Assembly: GCF_004114975.1 (NCBI RefSeq) | Contig: NZ_CP030051.1 | Coordinates: 6,076,001-6,140,000 of the forward strand | DNA: 64,000 nt | Source: Bradyrhizobium guangdongense | GTDB lineage: Bacteria; Pseudomonadota; Alphaproteobacteria; Rhizobiales; Xanthobacteraceae | Reading direction: 5' to 3' | In this document: positions 16,932 through 25,403 of the stretch, piece by piece | Layout of the letters: every line of letters begins with the position of its first letter | Numbering within the stretch: the first letter of the stretch is position 1 | Program-made: the position numbers and the translations under genes | Notes under the pieces: model-generated | Databases searched by the model: none | Seen by the model: only the letters and a program-made list of their open reading frames with translations | What the model was told of the DNA's origin: nothing

Positions 16932-18578
16932 GTGGCGTGGACGCAGGTTTACGATCCCTTCAACAATCCATGGCTCTCGACCGCCGCGGCGGCGCTGCCT
17001 GTCATCGTGCTGCTCAGCGCAATCGCGATCTTCGAGATCAAGGCGCATTGGGCAGCGGCCATCGGCCTCGCCACCGCACTCGGCGTTGCCGTGTTCGCGT
17101 TCGGCATGCCGGCGGGCATGGCCGGAATGGCCGCGATCTACGGCGCGGGCTTCGGGCTGCTGCCGATCGGCTGGATCATCATCAACATCATCTTCCTCTA
17201 TCAGCTTCTGAACGAGAAAGGCGAGTTCGCGGTGCTGCAGCGCTCGGTCTCCTCGATCAGTGACGATCGCCGGCTGCAGCTGCTCTTCATCGCGTTTTCG
17301 CTGGGTGCGTTCTTCGAGGGCGCCGCCGGGTTCGGCACGCCGGTTGCGGTCACCGCCGCAATGCTGATCGCACTTGGTTTTTCGCCGCTCGCCGCGTCCG
17401 GCCTGTCGCTGATCGCCAATACCGCGCCGGTTGCCTATGGCGCGCTCGGCACGCCCGTGATCGCGCTCAGCGCGGTGACCGGGCTCGATCTGCAGGAACT
17501 GAGCGGGATGATCGGGCGACAGCTGCCGTTCTTCTCGCTGCTCGTGCCGTTCTGGCTGATCTGGGCCTTCGTCGGCTTCCGCCGGATGCTCGAGATCTGG
17601 CCGGCGATTCTGGTGGCCGGACTCTCGTTCGCCGTTCCGCAATATCTGGTTTCGAACTTCCATGGCCCCTGGCTGGTCGACGTGATCGCTGCAGTGGTCT
17701 CGATGGCAAGCCTTGCGCTGTTCCTGCGGATATGGCGGCCGATGCATGTGATGAAGGAGATGCCGGCACGCTATGGCGCTCCGCTGTCGGACGAGGCTCC
17801 CGCCGGCAAGAGCACGAAGGCGGCGGTCGCCAAGGCCTGGACGCCCTGGCTGATCTTCTCGGCCTTCGTCTTCGCCTGGGGCACGCCGCAGGTGAAAAAC
17901 TGGCTCGACGGCATCTGGGTCGCGAAGTTTCCCGTCCTCGGACTGCACAATCTCGTGCAGAAGGCGCCGCCCGTCGTCGCCAAGCCGGTCGCAGAAGGCG
18001 CGGTCTATGTGCTCAATCTGCTCTCGGCGGCCGGCACCGGCATCCTGCTGTCGGCGATCATCTCGGGCCTCTTGGTCGGCTACGGCCCGTTCGGCCTGAT
18101 CCGGATGTATGCGCGCACGCTCTATCTGACACGCTATTCGCTCGCGACCATCGCCTGCATGCTGGCGCTCGGTTTCGTCACCCGCTACTCCGGCACGGAT
18201 GCCACGCTCGGGCTCGCCTTCGCCAAGACCGGAACGCTCTATCCGTTCTTCGGCGCGCTGATCGGCTGGCTCGGCGTTGCGCTGACGGGGTCGGACACGT
18301 CCTCGAATGTGCTGTTCGGGGGACTCCAGCGCATCAGCGCCGAACAGATCGGCGTGAGCCCGGTGCTGATGGCCGCCGCCAACAGCTCCGGCGGCGTCAT
18401 GGGCAAGATGATCGATGCGCAGAGCATCGTGGTCGCGTCCACGGCGACCAAATGGTACGGCCACGAGGGCACGATCCTGCGCTTCGTCTTCTTCCACAGC
18501 TTCGCGCTCGTCGTTCTCGTCGGCATCCTGGTGCTGGGCCAGGCCTATCTCTGGCCGCTCAAACTGCTCGTGCCCTGA
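16932..18578 (+). CDS. lldP: L-lactate permease
   Basis: A 548-residue LctP-family permease from a GTG at 16932 (VAWTQVYDPFNNPWLSTAAA) with an AGGAGA ribosome site. Many TM helices run from residue 20 to the end. Conserved family stretches are GAFFEGAAGFGTPVAVTAAM, YGALGTPVIALS, LTGSDTSSNVLFGGLQ and NSSGGVMGKMIDAQSI. It imports L-lactate (also D-lactate or glycolate in relatives) with protons. Next gene lldD is 12 bp downstream, so they form an operon under the divergent FadR-type regulator. Confidence 0.95.
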   Translation: MAWTQVYDPFNNPWLSTAAAALPVIVLLSAIAIFEIKAHWAAAIGLATALGVAVFAFGMPAGMAGMAAIYGAGFGLLPIGWIIINIIFLYQLLNEKGEFAVLQRSVSSISDDRRLQLLFIAFSLGAFFEGAAGFGTPVAVTAAMLIALGFSPLAASGLSLIANTAPVAYGALGTPVIALSAVTGLDLQELSGMIGRQLPFFSLLVPFWLIWAFVGFRRMLEIWPAILVAGLSFAVPQYLVSNFHGPWLVDVIAAVVSMASLALFLRIWRPMHVMKEMPARYGAPLSDEAPAGKSTKAAVAKAWTPWLIFSAFVFAWGTPQVKNWLDGIWVAKFPVLGLHNLVQKAPPVVAKPVAEGAVYVLNLLSAAGTGILLSAIISGLLVGYGPFGLIRMYARTLYLTRYSLATIACMLALGFVTRYSGTDATLGLAFAKTGTLYPFFGALIGWLGVALTGSDTSSNVLFGGLQRISAEQIGVSPVLMAAANSSGGVMGKMIDAQSIVVASTATKWYGHEGTILRFVFFHSFALVVLVGILVLGQAYLWPLKLLVP

Positions 18579-18590
18579 ACGGAGACCGCG

Positions 18591-19745
18591 ATGCGCTTGT
18601 CACAGTGTCACAATTTTCATGACTTCCGTCGGCTGGCGCGTCACCGGCTGCCGGGGCCGATCTTCGACTACATCGACGGTGGGGCGGACGATGAGGTCAC
18701 CCACCGCCGCAACACGGCGAGCTTCGAGCAATGCGACCTCGTGCCGAACGTGCTGCGCGGCGTGCAGGAGGTCGACCTCTCCGTCACCGTCATGGGTCAG
18801 AAGCTTGCGCTGCCGTTCTATTGCTCGCCGACGGCCCTACAGCGCCTGTTTCATCATCGGGGCGAGCGCGCCGTCGCCGCGGCGGCGGCGCGCTACGGCA
18901 CCATGTTCGGCGTCTCCTCGCTCGGCACGGTCAGCCTCGAGGAGCTGCGCAAGGCCCATGATACGCCGCAGATCTATCAGTTCTATTTCCACAGGGATCG
19001 CGGCCTCAATCGTGCGATGATGCAGCGCGCAAAGGACGCCGGCGTCGAGGTGATGATGCTGACGGTGGACAGCATCACCGGCGGAAACCGCGAGCGCGAC
19101 TTAAGGACAGGATTCAGCATCCCCTTCCGTCTGACGCTCGCCGGCATGCTCCAGTTCGTGATCAAGCCGCAATGGGGCATCCAGTATGTGACGCACGAGA
19201 GGTTCAGGCTGCCGCAGCTCGAAGAGCATGTCGACATGAGCGGCGGCGCGGTGTCGATCGGCCGCTATTTCACCGAGATGCTGGATCCGTCGATGAATTG
19301 GGACGATGTCGCCGAGATGGTGCGAAGCTGGAACGGGCCGTTCTGCCTGAAGGGGATCATGTCGCCGGCCGATGCGCGCCGCGCGGTCGAGATCGGCTGC
19401 GCCGGGATCGTCCTGTCGAACCATGGCGGCCGGCAGCTCGACGGCTCCCGCTCGGCGTTCGATCAGCTCGCAGAGATCGTCGACGCCGTTGGCGATCGGA
19501 TCGACGTGATGATGGATGGCGGCATCCAGCGCGGAACCCACATCCTCAAGGCGCTCTCGCTCGGTGCCAAGGCCGTCGGCCTCGGGCGATCCTATCTCTA
19601 TCCGGTGGCGGCGGCCGGCCAGCCCGGGGTCGAGCGGGCGCTCGGCCTGTTGCGGGCCGAGCTCGAGCGCGACATGAAGCTGATGGGATGCACCTCGCTC
19701 GGCCAACTCTCGCGCGCCAATTTGCGCTTCAAGTCAGCGGCGTGA
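18591..19745 (+). CDS. lldD: FMN-dependent L-lactate dehydrogenase / alpha-hydroxy acid oxidase
   Basis: A 384-residue TIM-barrel flavoprotein. The N-terminal CHNFHDFRRLARHRLPGPIF and YIDGGADDEVTHRRN are typical. The active-site SNHGGRQLDGSRSAFDQL carries the catalytic His, and MDGGIQRGTHILKALSLGAKA binds FMN phosphate. A GGAG ribosome site precedes the ATG. Placed right after lldP, L-lactate oxidation to pyruvate with electrons to the quinone pool is the best reading; glycolate or mandelate oxidation is a less likely alternative. Confidence 0.93.
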   Translation: MRLSQCHNFHDFRRLARHRLPGPIFDYIDGGADDEVTHRRNTASFEQCDLVPNVLRGVQEVDLSVTVMGQKLALPFYCSPTALQRLFHHRGERAVAAAAARYGTMFGVSSLGTVSLEELRKAHDTPQIYQFYFHRDRGLNRAMMQRAKDAGVEVMMLTVDSITGGNRERDLRTGFSIPFRLTLAGMLQFVIKPQWGIQYVTHERFRLPQLEEHVDMSGGAVSIGRYFTEMLDPSMNWDDVAEMVRSWNGPFCLKGIMSPADARRAVEIGCAGIVLSNHGGRQLDGSRSAFDQLAEIVDAVGDRIDVMMDGGIQRGTHILKALSLGAKAVGLGRSYLYPVAAAGQPGVERALGLLRAELERDMKLMGCTSLGQLSRANLRFKSAA

Positions 19746-19829
19746 AACGCCGGCGCGCCAACAGGAGGCGGTCATCGATTTGAGCAGCGCGCGGGCCCAG
19801 ACCGTTCGTCTCGTGGGGTTGTTGTTCAC

Positions 19830-19895
19830 GCATGATCTTTTCGGAAAACCGCTGCGCACTTTGCGCTAACGCGGCCCTCCGGGTCCGGATCATGC
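19830..19895. repeat. 66-bp Bradyrhizobium-type intergenic repeat
   Basis: The element is bounded by the perfect inverted repeat GCATGATC (19830-19837) and GATCATGC (19888-19895), with TTTTCGGAAAACC and GCGGCCCTCCGGGTCC inside. I recognise this sequence type as a very frequent intergenic repeat in Bradyrhizobium and relatives. It begins 1 bp after the hemC stop codon and fills the gap to lldD, where it may act as a terminator or mRNA stabiliser. Confidence 0.75.
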
Positions 19896-19896
19896 T

Positions 19897-20877
19897 TTAG
19901 CGCGGTCGGCTGCGCTCGATGATCTCGGCGGCGCCCTTGCCCAGCAGGTCCAGTCCCACGGCACGGCCGAGCTCGCGCGGGCGATCGGCGGGACCTGCGC
20001 GCGAAGCTTCGATGATGGTGTTGCCGGACAGGTCGAGCACGGAGGCGGTGAGCGACATCTGATCGCCCGAGATGGTCGAGAAACCGGCCACGGGCGAATT
20101 GCAGTGGCCGTTGAGCACCCACAGCACCTCGCGCTCGGCATCGGCGCAGGCATGCGCCGTGGGATCGTCGATCGACGACAGGATCTTTCGTGTTTGCCAA
20201 TCCTGCGCGGCGCATTCGACCGCGACGATGCCCTGCCCTGCCGCTGGCAGCATCTCCGCCGCGGTGAATTCGTAGGCGATGCGGCCGGCGAGCCCGACGC
20301 GATCGAGACCCGAGCGCGCCATGATCAGCGCGTCCGCCGGACCCACCGCGCCGCCATCCGGCAGGCGCTGCATCTCGCGATTGTCGAGCTTGCGCACGCG
20401 GGTGTCGGCGGCGCCGCGGAAGTGGATCACCTCGACATCCGGAAACAACCGCCGCGCGTAGGCGGCGCGTCGCACCGCGTTGGTGCCGATCTTGAAACCC
20501 TTGCCTTTCGACTGGCGCAGCGCCTGCAGCGTGACGCCTTCGCGCAGCACCAGTGCATCGCCGGGCGGATCGCGCGACAGGGTCGCGCCGATGACGAGGC
20601 CGGGCGTGTCCTCATTCCCAGGCATGTCCTTCAGCGAATGCATCGCCGCCTGCAGTTCGCCCGCAATCACCGCGGCGCGGATCTGCGCCACGAAGGCGCC
20701 GCCCTTGCCGCCATGGGGCAACAGCTTGCTGGTCTGGTCGAGATCCCCCGTGGTGTCGAACTTGACGATCTCGACGTCGAGACCTGATACCGCTGATGTC
20801 AGGCGGCGCGCAATCTCTTCCGTCTGGGCCAGCGCCATCGCGCTCTTGCGGGTGCCGATCTTGAATCGTGGTGCCAA
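19897..20877 (-). CDS. hemC: Divergent hydroxymethylbilane synthase (porphobilinogen deaminase)
   Basis: A 326-residue protein. KIGTRKSAMALAQTEEIARR, the catalytic Asp motif HSLKDMP, and the dipyrromethane cofactor Cys in LNGHCNSPVAG are present, so activity is expected. It departs from ordinary HemC in several places: RGAADTRVRKLDN in place of RGNVGTR, TNAVRR in place of TSSLRR, and an insertion QRLPDGGAVGPADALIMA. It lies 24 bp after a GMC oxidoreductase gene rather than with hemD. It may be a second, specialised copy; the usual hemC could lie elsewhere. Confidence 0.85.
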   Translation of the reverse strand: MAPRFKIGTRKSAMALAQTEEIARRLTSAVSGLDVEIVKFDTTGDLDQTSKLLPHGGKGGAFVAQIRAAVIAGELQAAMHSLKDMPGNEDTPGLVIGATLSRDPPGDALVLREGVTLQALRQSKGKGFKIGTNAVRRAAYARRLFPDVEVIHFRGAADTRVRKLDNREMQRLPDGGAVGPADALIMARSGLDRVGLAGRIAYEFTAAEMLPAAGQGIVAVECAAQDWQTRKILSSIDDPTAHACADAEREVLWVLNGHCNSPVAGFSTISGDQMSLTASVLDLSGNTIIEASRAGPADRPRELGRAVGLDLLGKGAAEIIERSRPR

Positions 20878-20901
20878 GTCGAGAGTCCTTTCGGCGCGAA
20901 A

Positions 20902-22527
20902 CTACCGCGCATCCTCCAATATCATTTCGGAGGCCTTTTCGGCGATCATGATGATCGGCGCGTTGGTGTTCCCCGAGACGAGGTCCGGCATGATCGAGCC
21001 GTCGACGACACGAAGGCCGTCGAGCCCCCTCACCTTCAGCCGCTGGTCCACCACCGCGAGCGCGTCGTTGCCCATACGACAGGTCGAGGTCGGATGATAG
21101 ATGGTGCTGCCACGGTCGCGGCAATAATCCAGGATCTCGGCGTCCGTCGATACCTTCGCGCCGGGATCGTATTCGCCGGCCACGAACGGCTTCAGCGCCG
21201 GCGCATTCAGGATCCTGCGCAGGATCTTGATGCCTTCGACATTGGTGGTGCGGTCGGTCTCGGTGGACATGTAGTTGATCCGGATCTCCGGCGGCACGGT
21301 CGGGTCCGCGCTCCGGATGCGCAGGGAGCCGCGGCTCTCGGGGCGGAGCTGGCAGACCGAGGCGGTGAAGCCGGAGAAGTCATGCAGCCGTTCGCCCATC
21401 TTGTCGGTCGAGAACGGCAGGAAGTGGACCTGGATGTCGGGCGACGCCAGACGCGGATTGGTCTTGAAGAACGCGCCGGCGGTGCCGGCGGCGATCGTCA
21501 GCCAGCCTTTCCGGAACAGCGCATAGCGCGCGCCGGCGAGCGTACGGCGCAGCGGATGATTGACGGTGTCGTTCAGCGTGATCTTCTGCGAGCAGCGCAT
21601 CACGATGCGGACCTGCATGTGGTCCTGGAGATCGTGGCCGACGCCTTGTGCATCCAGCACCACGTCGATGCCGTGCTTGCGCAAGAGGTCGGCGGGGCCA
21701 ACGCCGGAGAGCTGCAACAGCTGCGGCGAGTTGTAGGCGCCGCTCGACAACACGACCTCCTTCCGTGCCCGCGCGCGGCGCACGATTGCGCCCTGGCGGT
21801 ATGCTACGCCGACCGCGCGGCGCCCCTCGAACAGCACGCGCTGGCCGAGCGCCCCGGTCTCGATCTTGAGATTGCTGCGTGTCTTCGCGGGGCCGAGATA
21901 GGCCACCGCCGTCGAGGCGCGGCGGCCGTTGCGCGTGGTGGTCTGGAACAGGCCGACGCCCTCCTGCGTGGCGCCGTTGAAATCGGGATTGTAGGGCAAA
22001 CCGGTCTCGACGGCGGCATCGATGAAGGCCTTCGACAGCGGATCGGTCACGACCATGTTGGACACCGGCAGCGGCCCGCCGGTGCCGTGATATTGGTCGG
22101 CGCCGCGGGCCTGGTTCTCGGCCTTCTTGAAATAGGGCAGCACGTCGTCATAGCCCCAGCCGGCGTTACCGCGCTGGCGCCAGCGATCGTAATCCTCGTG
22201 CTGACCGCGCACGTAAAGCAGGCCGTTGATCGAGCTCGATCCGCCCAGCGTCTTGCCGCGCGGCTGGAACACTTGCCGTCCCTTCAGCTCGGGCTCCGGC
22301 TCGGTCTGGTACATCCAGTTGACGGTCTTCTCCTTGAACAGCTTGCCGTAGCCGAGCGGCACGTGGATCCAGATGTTGGAATCCTTCGGGCCGGCCTCGA
22401 GCAGCAGCACGCTGTGCTTGCCGCCCGCCGACAGGCGGTTGGCGAGCACGCAGCCGGCCGAGCCGGCGCCGACGATGACGTAGTCGAACTCGGGATCATC
22501 AGGCGTGAGGGAGGAGGTTGCGGTCAT
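20902..22527 (-). CDS. GMC-family FAD-dependent oxidoreductase (choline/alcohol dehydrogenase-like)
   Basis: A 541-residue protein. The ATG at 22527 (MTATSSLTPDDPEFDYVIVG) is chosen over a longer frame because the FAD-binding GAGSAGCVLANRLS follows at once. GMC signatures PRGKTLGGSSSINGLLYVRG and SSGAYNSPQLLQLSGVGP are intact; the active-site His lies in STIYHPTSTCRMG and the second FAD segment is GLRVVDGSIMPDLVSGNTNA. It oxidises an alcohol, probably of an aliphatic or aromatic substrate, to an aldehyde. It follows the TetR gene by 55 bp on the same strand and is probably controlled by it. Confidence 0.93.
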   Translation of the reverse strand: MTATSSLTPDDPEFDYVIVGAGSAGCVLANRLSAGGKHSVLLLEAGPKDSNIWIHVPLGYGKLFKEKTVNWMYQTEPEPELKGRQVFQPRGKTLGGSSSINGLLYVRGQHEDYDRWRQRGNAGWGYDDVLPYFKKAENQARGADQYHGTGGPLPVSNMVVTDPLSKAFIDAAVETGLPYNPDFNGATQEGVGLFQTTTRNGRRASTAVAYLGPAKTRSNLKIETGALGQRVLFEGRRAVGVAYRQGAIVRRARARKEVVLSSGAYNSPQLLQLSGVGPADLLRKHGIDVVLDAQGVGHDLQDHMQVRIVMRCSQKITLNDTVNHPLRRTLAGARYALFRKGWLTIAAGTAGAFFKTNPRLASPDIQVHFLPFSTDKMGERLHDFSGFTASVCQLRPESRGSLRIRSADPTVPPEIRINYMSTETDRTTNVEGIKILRRILNAPALKPFVAGEYDPGAKVSTDAEILDYCRDRGSTIYHPTSTCRMGNDALAVVDQRLKVRGLDGLRVVDGSIMPDLVSGNTNAPIIMIAEKASEMILEDAR

Positions 22528-22582
22528 GCGCGGCTGTTCTTCTTGTTGGGTCGTGGGCGTTTCCGGTCTGTGACTAGCACAA

Positions 22583-23173
22583 TCATGCGCGCAGGCGCAG
22601 GGCCTCGACCAGCGACTTGAACGCACGGGCATATTCCGCGCCCGCCCTTGCGATATCGGCGCGCCCGGCGCAGGCGACCGCGGCCTCCGTCACCGCGCCG
22701 AGCAGCAAGCGCGCCAGCGGCTCGACCGGCTGCTTGGCGATCAGGCCGGCCTCCATGGCTATCGAAAGCGCACGCGGCATCTTGCCGCCAAAGTGCCTGG
22801 CGTCGATCTCGCGCCAGCGTTCCCAGCCGAGCACCGCCGGTCCGTCGCGCAGGATGATCCGGCCGGTCGGCCCCTTGGCGGTCGCGGCAAAGTAATGCTG
22901 GGTGCCGGCGACCATCGCGGCCAGTACGTCCTTCTCGGTGCGCGCGGCGCTGTCGATCTCGGCAACGAGATCGCGCGAGACGGAATCGAACACGGCTTCG
23001 AACACCGCCTCCTTGGTCTTGAAGTGATGATAGACCGCGCCCTTGGCGATGCCGGCGCCTTCAGCGATCTCGTCCATGGTGGTGGCGGCAAAGCCCTGCG
23101 TCCCGAACAGCCGGCGCGCCGCCGTCAGGATCGCCTCAGATGTCGCCGCCCGCCGTTCCGCCTGTTTTGCCAT
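22583..23173 (-). CDS. TetR/AcrR-family transcriptional repressor
   Basis: A 196-residue protein. The DNA-binding helix-turn-helix is at residues 10-56 (ILTAARRLFGTQGFAATTMD, EIAEGAGIAKGAVYHHFKTK). The C-terminal ligand domain is helical and ends in a conserved Leu/Ala-rich segment. Upstream lie overlapping palindromic half-sites, which it probably binds to control itself, the GMC dehydrogenase downstream and the divergent NTF2-like gene. The inducer is not known. Confidence 0.92.
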   Translation of the reverse strand: MAKQAERRAATSEAILTAARRLFGTQGFAATTMDEIAEGAGIAKGAVYHHFKTKEAVFEAVFDSVSRDLVAEIDSAARTEKDVLAAMVAGTQHYFAATAKGPTGRIILRDGPAVLGWERWREIDARHFGGKMPRALSIAMEAGLIAKQPVEPLARLLLGAVTEAAVACAGRADIARAGAEYARAFKSLVEALRLRA

Positions 23174-23229
23174 TGGCTTCCGTCTAATCCAATTCGGCGC
23201 GAGCGGCCAGTTGACTTTTCGACCCTCAG

Positions 23230-23255
23230 TCGGTATTTACCGACCAACAGTCGGT
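23230..23255. promoter_or_regulatory. TetR-type operator with three GTCGGT half-sites
   Basis: TCGGTATTTACCGA (23230-23243) is a perfect palindrome, and it overlaps a second one, ACCGAC-N5-GTCGGT (23239-23255). The GTCGGT half-site thus occurs three times within 27 bp, in the gap between the TetR gene and the NTF2-like gene, 19 bp before the latter's ATG. Classical layout of an autoregulated TetR operator. Confidence 0.75.
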
Positions 23256-23273
23256 TTTGATCGTGAGGTCCGC

Positions 23274-23639
23274 ATGCCAAGCCGTGAGATCGTCGAAGCG
23301 TTTGCGAGGCACCTGGAAGCCGGAGATTTCGTCGGCGCGATCGAACGATTCTATACGCCCGACGCCGCTACGTATGAGAACAACGCCGTACCGACGGTCG
23401 GACGGGATAAGCTCGCAGCCAAGGAGCGCGGCGTGCTCGCCGCGTTCAAGGAGGTCAAGGCCGTGCGCATCGGGCCCAGCCTGATCGAGGGCGACAACGT
23501 CGCCTCACGCTGGGTCTTCAGCTTCACCAATGCGGAAGGCATCACGCGCACGCTGGAGGAGGTCGCCTGGCAGACCTGGCGCGGCGACGAGCTGATCGAG
23601 GAGCGGTTTTACTACGACCCGAAGCAGCTCGGGCGGTGA
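23274..23639 (+). CDS. NTF2/SnoaL-like domain protein
   Basis: A 121-residue protein starting MPSREIVEAFARHLEAGDFV with GAGG before the ATG. The helix, AIERFYTPDAATYENN and the later strand WQTWRGDELIEERFYYDPK give the cone-shaped SnoaL/NTF2 fold used by small hydrolases, isomerases and polyketide-cyclase relatives. It is divergent from the TetR gene and shares its operator, so it likely belongs to the same response as the GMC dehydrogenase. Enzymatic role is unknown. A longer upstream open frame (to 23043) is not coding. Confidence 0.87.
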   Translation: MPSREIVEAFARHLEAGDFVGAIERFYTPDAATYENNAVPTVGRDKLAAKERGVLAAFKEVKAVRIGPSLIEGDNVASRWVFSFTNAEGITRTLEEVAWQTWRGDELIEERFYYDPKQLGR

Positions 23640-23655
23640 CTCCCGTTACGGTCGT

Positions 23656-24636
23656 TCAGACCGCATCCGCGCGCAGCAGCGTATCCACCGTGATCGTGCC
23701 CCGTGCGCGGGAGACGCAGGCGCAGATTTTCTGGTTACTCTCCTTCTGGTGATCGCTGAAGAAGACGTCGCGATGGTCGATCTCGCCGTCGACGGCAACG
23801 ACATCGATGGCGCAGAGGCCGCATTCGCCGCGCTTGCAGTCGGAGATCACCTCGAAGCCGCTGGCGTTGAGCACGTCCAGCATCGAACGCTCGCGCGGGA
23901 TCTCGAGCTCGACGCCGGCATCCTTCAGGCGCACACGAAAGGTTTCGGTCGGCAGCGTACCGCTGGAGCCGAAGGTCTCGTAGCGAAGGTCCGTCAGCGG
24001 ATGGCCGGCACCGATCCAGGCGTGGCGCGCGGCATCGAGCATCCCCATCGGGCCGCAGAACAGCGTCAGCGTGCCCTCAGGCAGCGAGGCAAACAATGCG
24101 TCGAGATCGAGCCGCTTGCCTTCATCGCCGGCGTGAACGACCATGCGCGCGCCGAGCGCTTCATTGAGATCATCGAGATAGGCGGCATCCGTGCGACTGC
24201 GCACGGCATAGTGCAGCGAGACATTGGCGCCGCGGCGCGCCAGCGCCTGCGCGGCGCCGAGGATCGGGGTGATGCCGATGCCGCCGGCGATCAGGCAATA
24301 ATTGTCGCGCGTCCAGTCCATTGCGAGAAGCGAGGCCGGCCGGGTGATGTCGAGCCGCGCGCCCGGCTGCAAAGACCACATGTAACGCGAGCCGCCGCGG
24401 GAATCCTCGGCGCGGCGGACCGCGATCCGGTAGCCTTGCGGCGAGGCTTCGCCGACCAGCGAATAGGACCGCGTCTCCGGCTGCCCGTCGATGGTGACGC
24501 TGACATTGATGTGGCTGCCGACCGGATAGGCTGTGCCATCGAAGCGGTCGGGTTTGATCAGGAATTCGCGGATGCCGGGCGACAGGTCGCGGGTCGACAC
24601 CAGCGTTGCCGGAATCCAGGTTTCGATGAAGCGCAT
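23656..24636 (-). CDS. Oxidoreductase subunit, VanB/phthalate-dioxygenase-reductase type
   Basis: A 326-residue flavoprotein. FMN-binding RSYSLVGEAS is near residue 60, the NAD site is AGGIGITPILGAAQALARRG (about 115), and the C-terminal plant-type [2Fe-2S] domain has CKRGECGLCAIDVV plus a distal Cys in KICACVSRA. Such reductases pass electrons from NADH to a Rieske oxygenase. The partner is the VanA-like gene two genes upstream on the same strand; the GntR gene lies between. It begins 10 bp after the GntR gene. Confidence 0.94.
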   Translation of the reverse strand: MRFIETWIPATLVSTRDLSPGIREFLIKPDRFDGTAYPVGSHINVSVTIDGQPETRSYSLVGEASPQGYRIAVRRAEDSRGGSRYMWSLQPGARLDITRPASLLAMDWTRDNYCLIAGGIGITPILGAAQALARRGANVSLHYAVRSRTDAAYLDDLNEALGARMVVHAGDEGKRLDLDALFASLPEGTLTLFCGPMGMLDAARHAWIGAGHPLTDLRYETFGSSGTLPTETFRVRLKDAGVELEIPRERSMLDVLNASGFEVISDCKRGECGLCAIDVVAVDGEIDHRDVFFSDHQKESNQKICACVSRARGTITVDTLLRADAV

Positions 24637-24646
24637 GGCCTTGCCC

Positions 24647-25399
24647 TCAATCGGTTGCGGTCTTGATCAGCGCGAGCGCCGGCAAGAGGTCGAGATGGGT
24701 GCGGTTGCGTAGCGCGAGGCGCAAATTGCGCACCGCGAGCCGCGCATGCTCGCGCATCACCGCTTCCGCGCGCGCCCCCTCGCGGTTCTCGATCGCGTCG
24801 ATCACGACACGGTGATGCTCCTGCCCGATGATCAGGATCTGCTGCGCCTCGGGCAGCGCCGATTGCGCCATCACGAAGCCGCTTGGCGAGGCGAACGGCA
24901 GGGCGGAGGCGCGGTCGATCTGCCGGATCAAGGGCGGACTGCGCGACAGTTCGGTGAGCAGCGCGTGGAAGCGCGCGTTCAGCGTAACGTAGGACGAGAA
25001 GGCTTCGATCGAGATCGGCACCTGGTCCAGCAGCTCGTCGATGGCAGCGAGGCACTCCTTCAGCGGCTCGAGGTCGCGCGCGGAGACGCCGCGCTCGGCG
25101 GCGAAGCGTGCGGCGAGGCCTTCCAGCGTACCGCGCAGCTCGATGGAATCGGAGATGTCGCGCTCGGAAAAGGCTTTCACCATGAAGCCGCCGGAAGGGA
25201 TCGCTTCCAGCAGCCCCTCCTCCTCCAGCCGCACCAGCGCCATGCGCACCGGCGTGCGCGAGGCGCCTGTCGTCTCCACGGCCTGGAGCTCGGAGATGCG
25301 TTCGCCCGGACGCAAGGAGCCATCCAGGATCTGTTCGCGCAACGCCAGTTGCGCCTTCACCGTCTGCGAGACGGAGCGGTCGACCTCACGTTCGGCCAT
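24647..25399 (-). CDS. GntR-family (FCD) regulator of the Rieske oxygenase operon
   Basis: A 250-residue protein. The N-terminal winged helix has SLRPGERISELQAVETTGAS and RTPVRMALVRLEEEGLL; the C-terminal FCD domain has LEGLAARFAAERGV and ARFHALLTELSRS with metal-site residues. It lies between the oxygenase (4-bp gap) and the reductase (10-bp gap), so it is co-transcribed with them and probably autoregulates through the TGTATACA sites upstream of the operon. VanR-like; effector probably an aromatic acid, by inference. Confidence 0.9.
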   Translation of the reverse strand: MAEREVDRSVSQTVKAQLALREQILDGSLRPGERISELQAVETTGASRTPVRMALVRLEEEGLLEAIPSGGFMVKAFSERDISDSIELRGTLEGLAARFAAERGVSARDLEPLKECLAAIDELLDQVPISIEAFSSYVTLNARFHALLTELSRSPPLIRQIDRASALPFASPSGFVMAQSALPEAQQILIIGQEHHRVVIDAIENREGARAEAVMREHARLAVRNLRLALRNRTHLDLLPALALIKTATD

Positions 25400-25403
25400 G
25401 TCC

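Noticed and set aside
16275..18497. 740-codon minus-strand open frame
   Set aside because: Arg/Glu/His-rich shadow antisense to lldP; no family resemblance.
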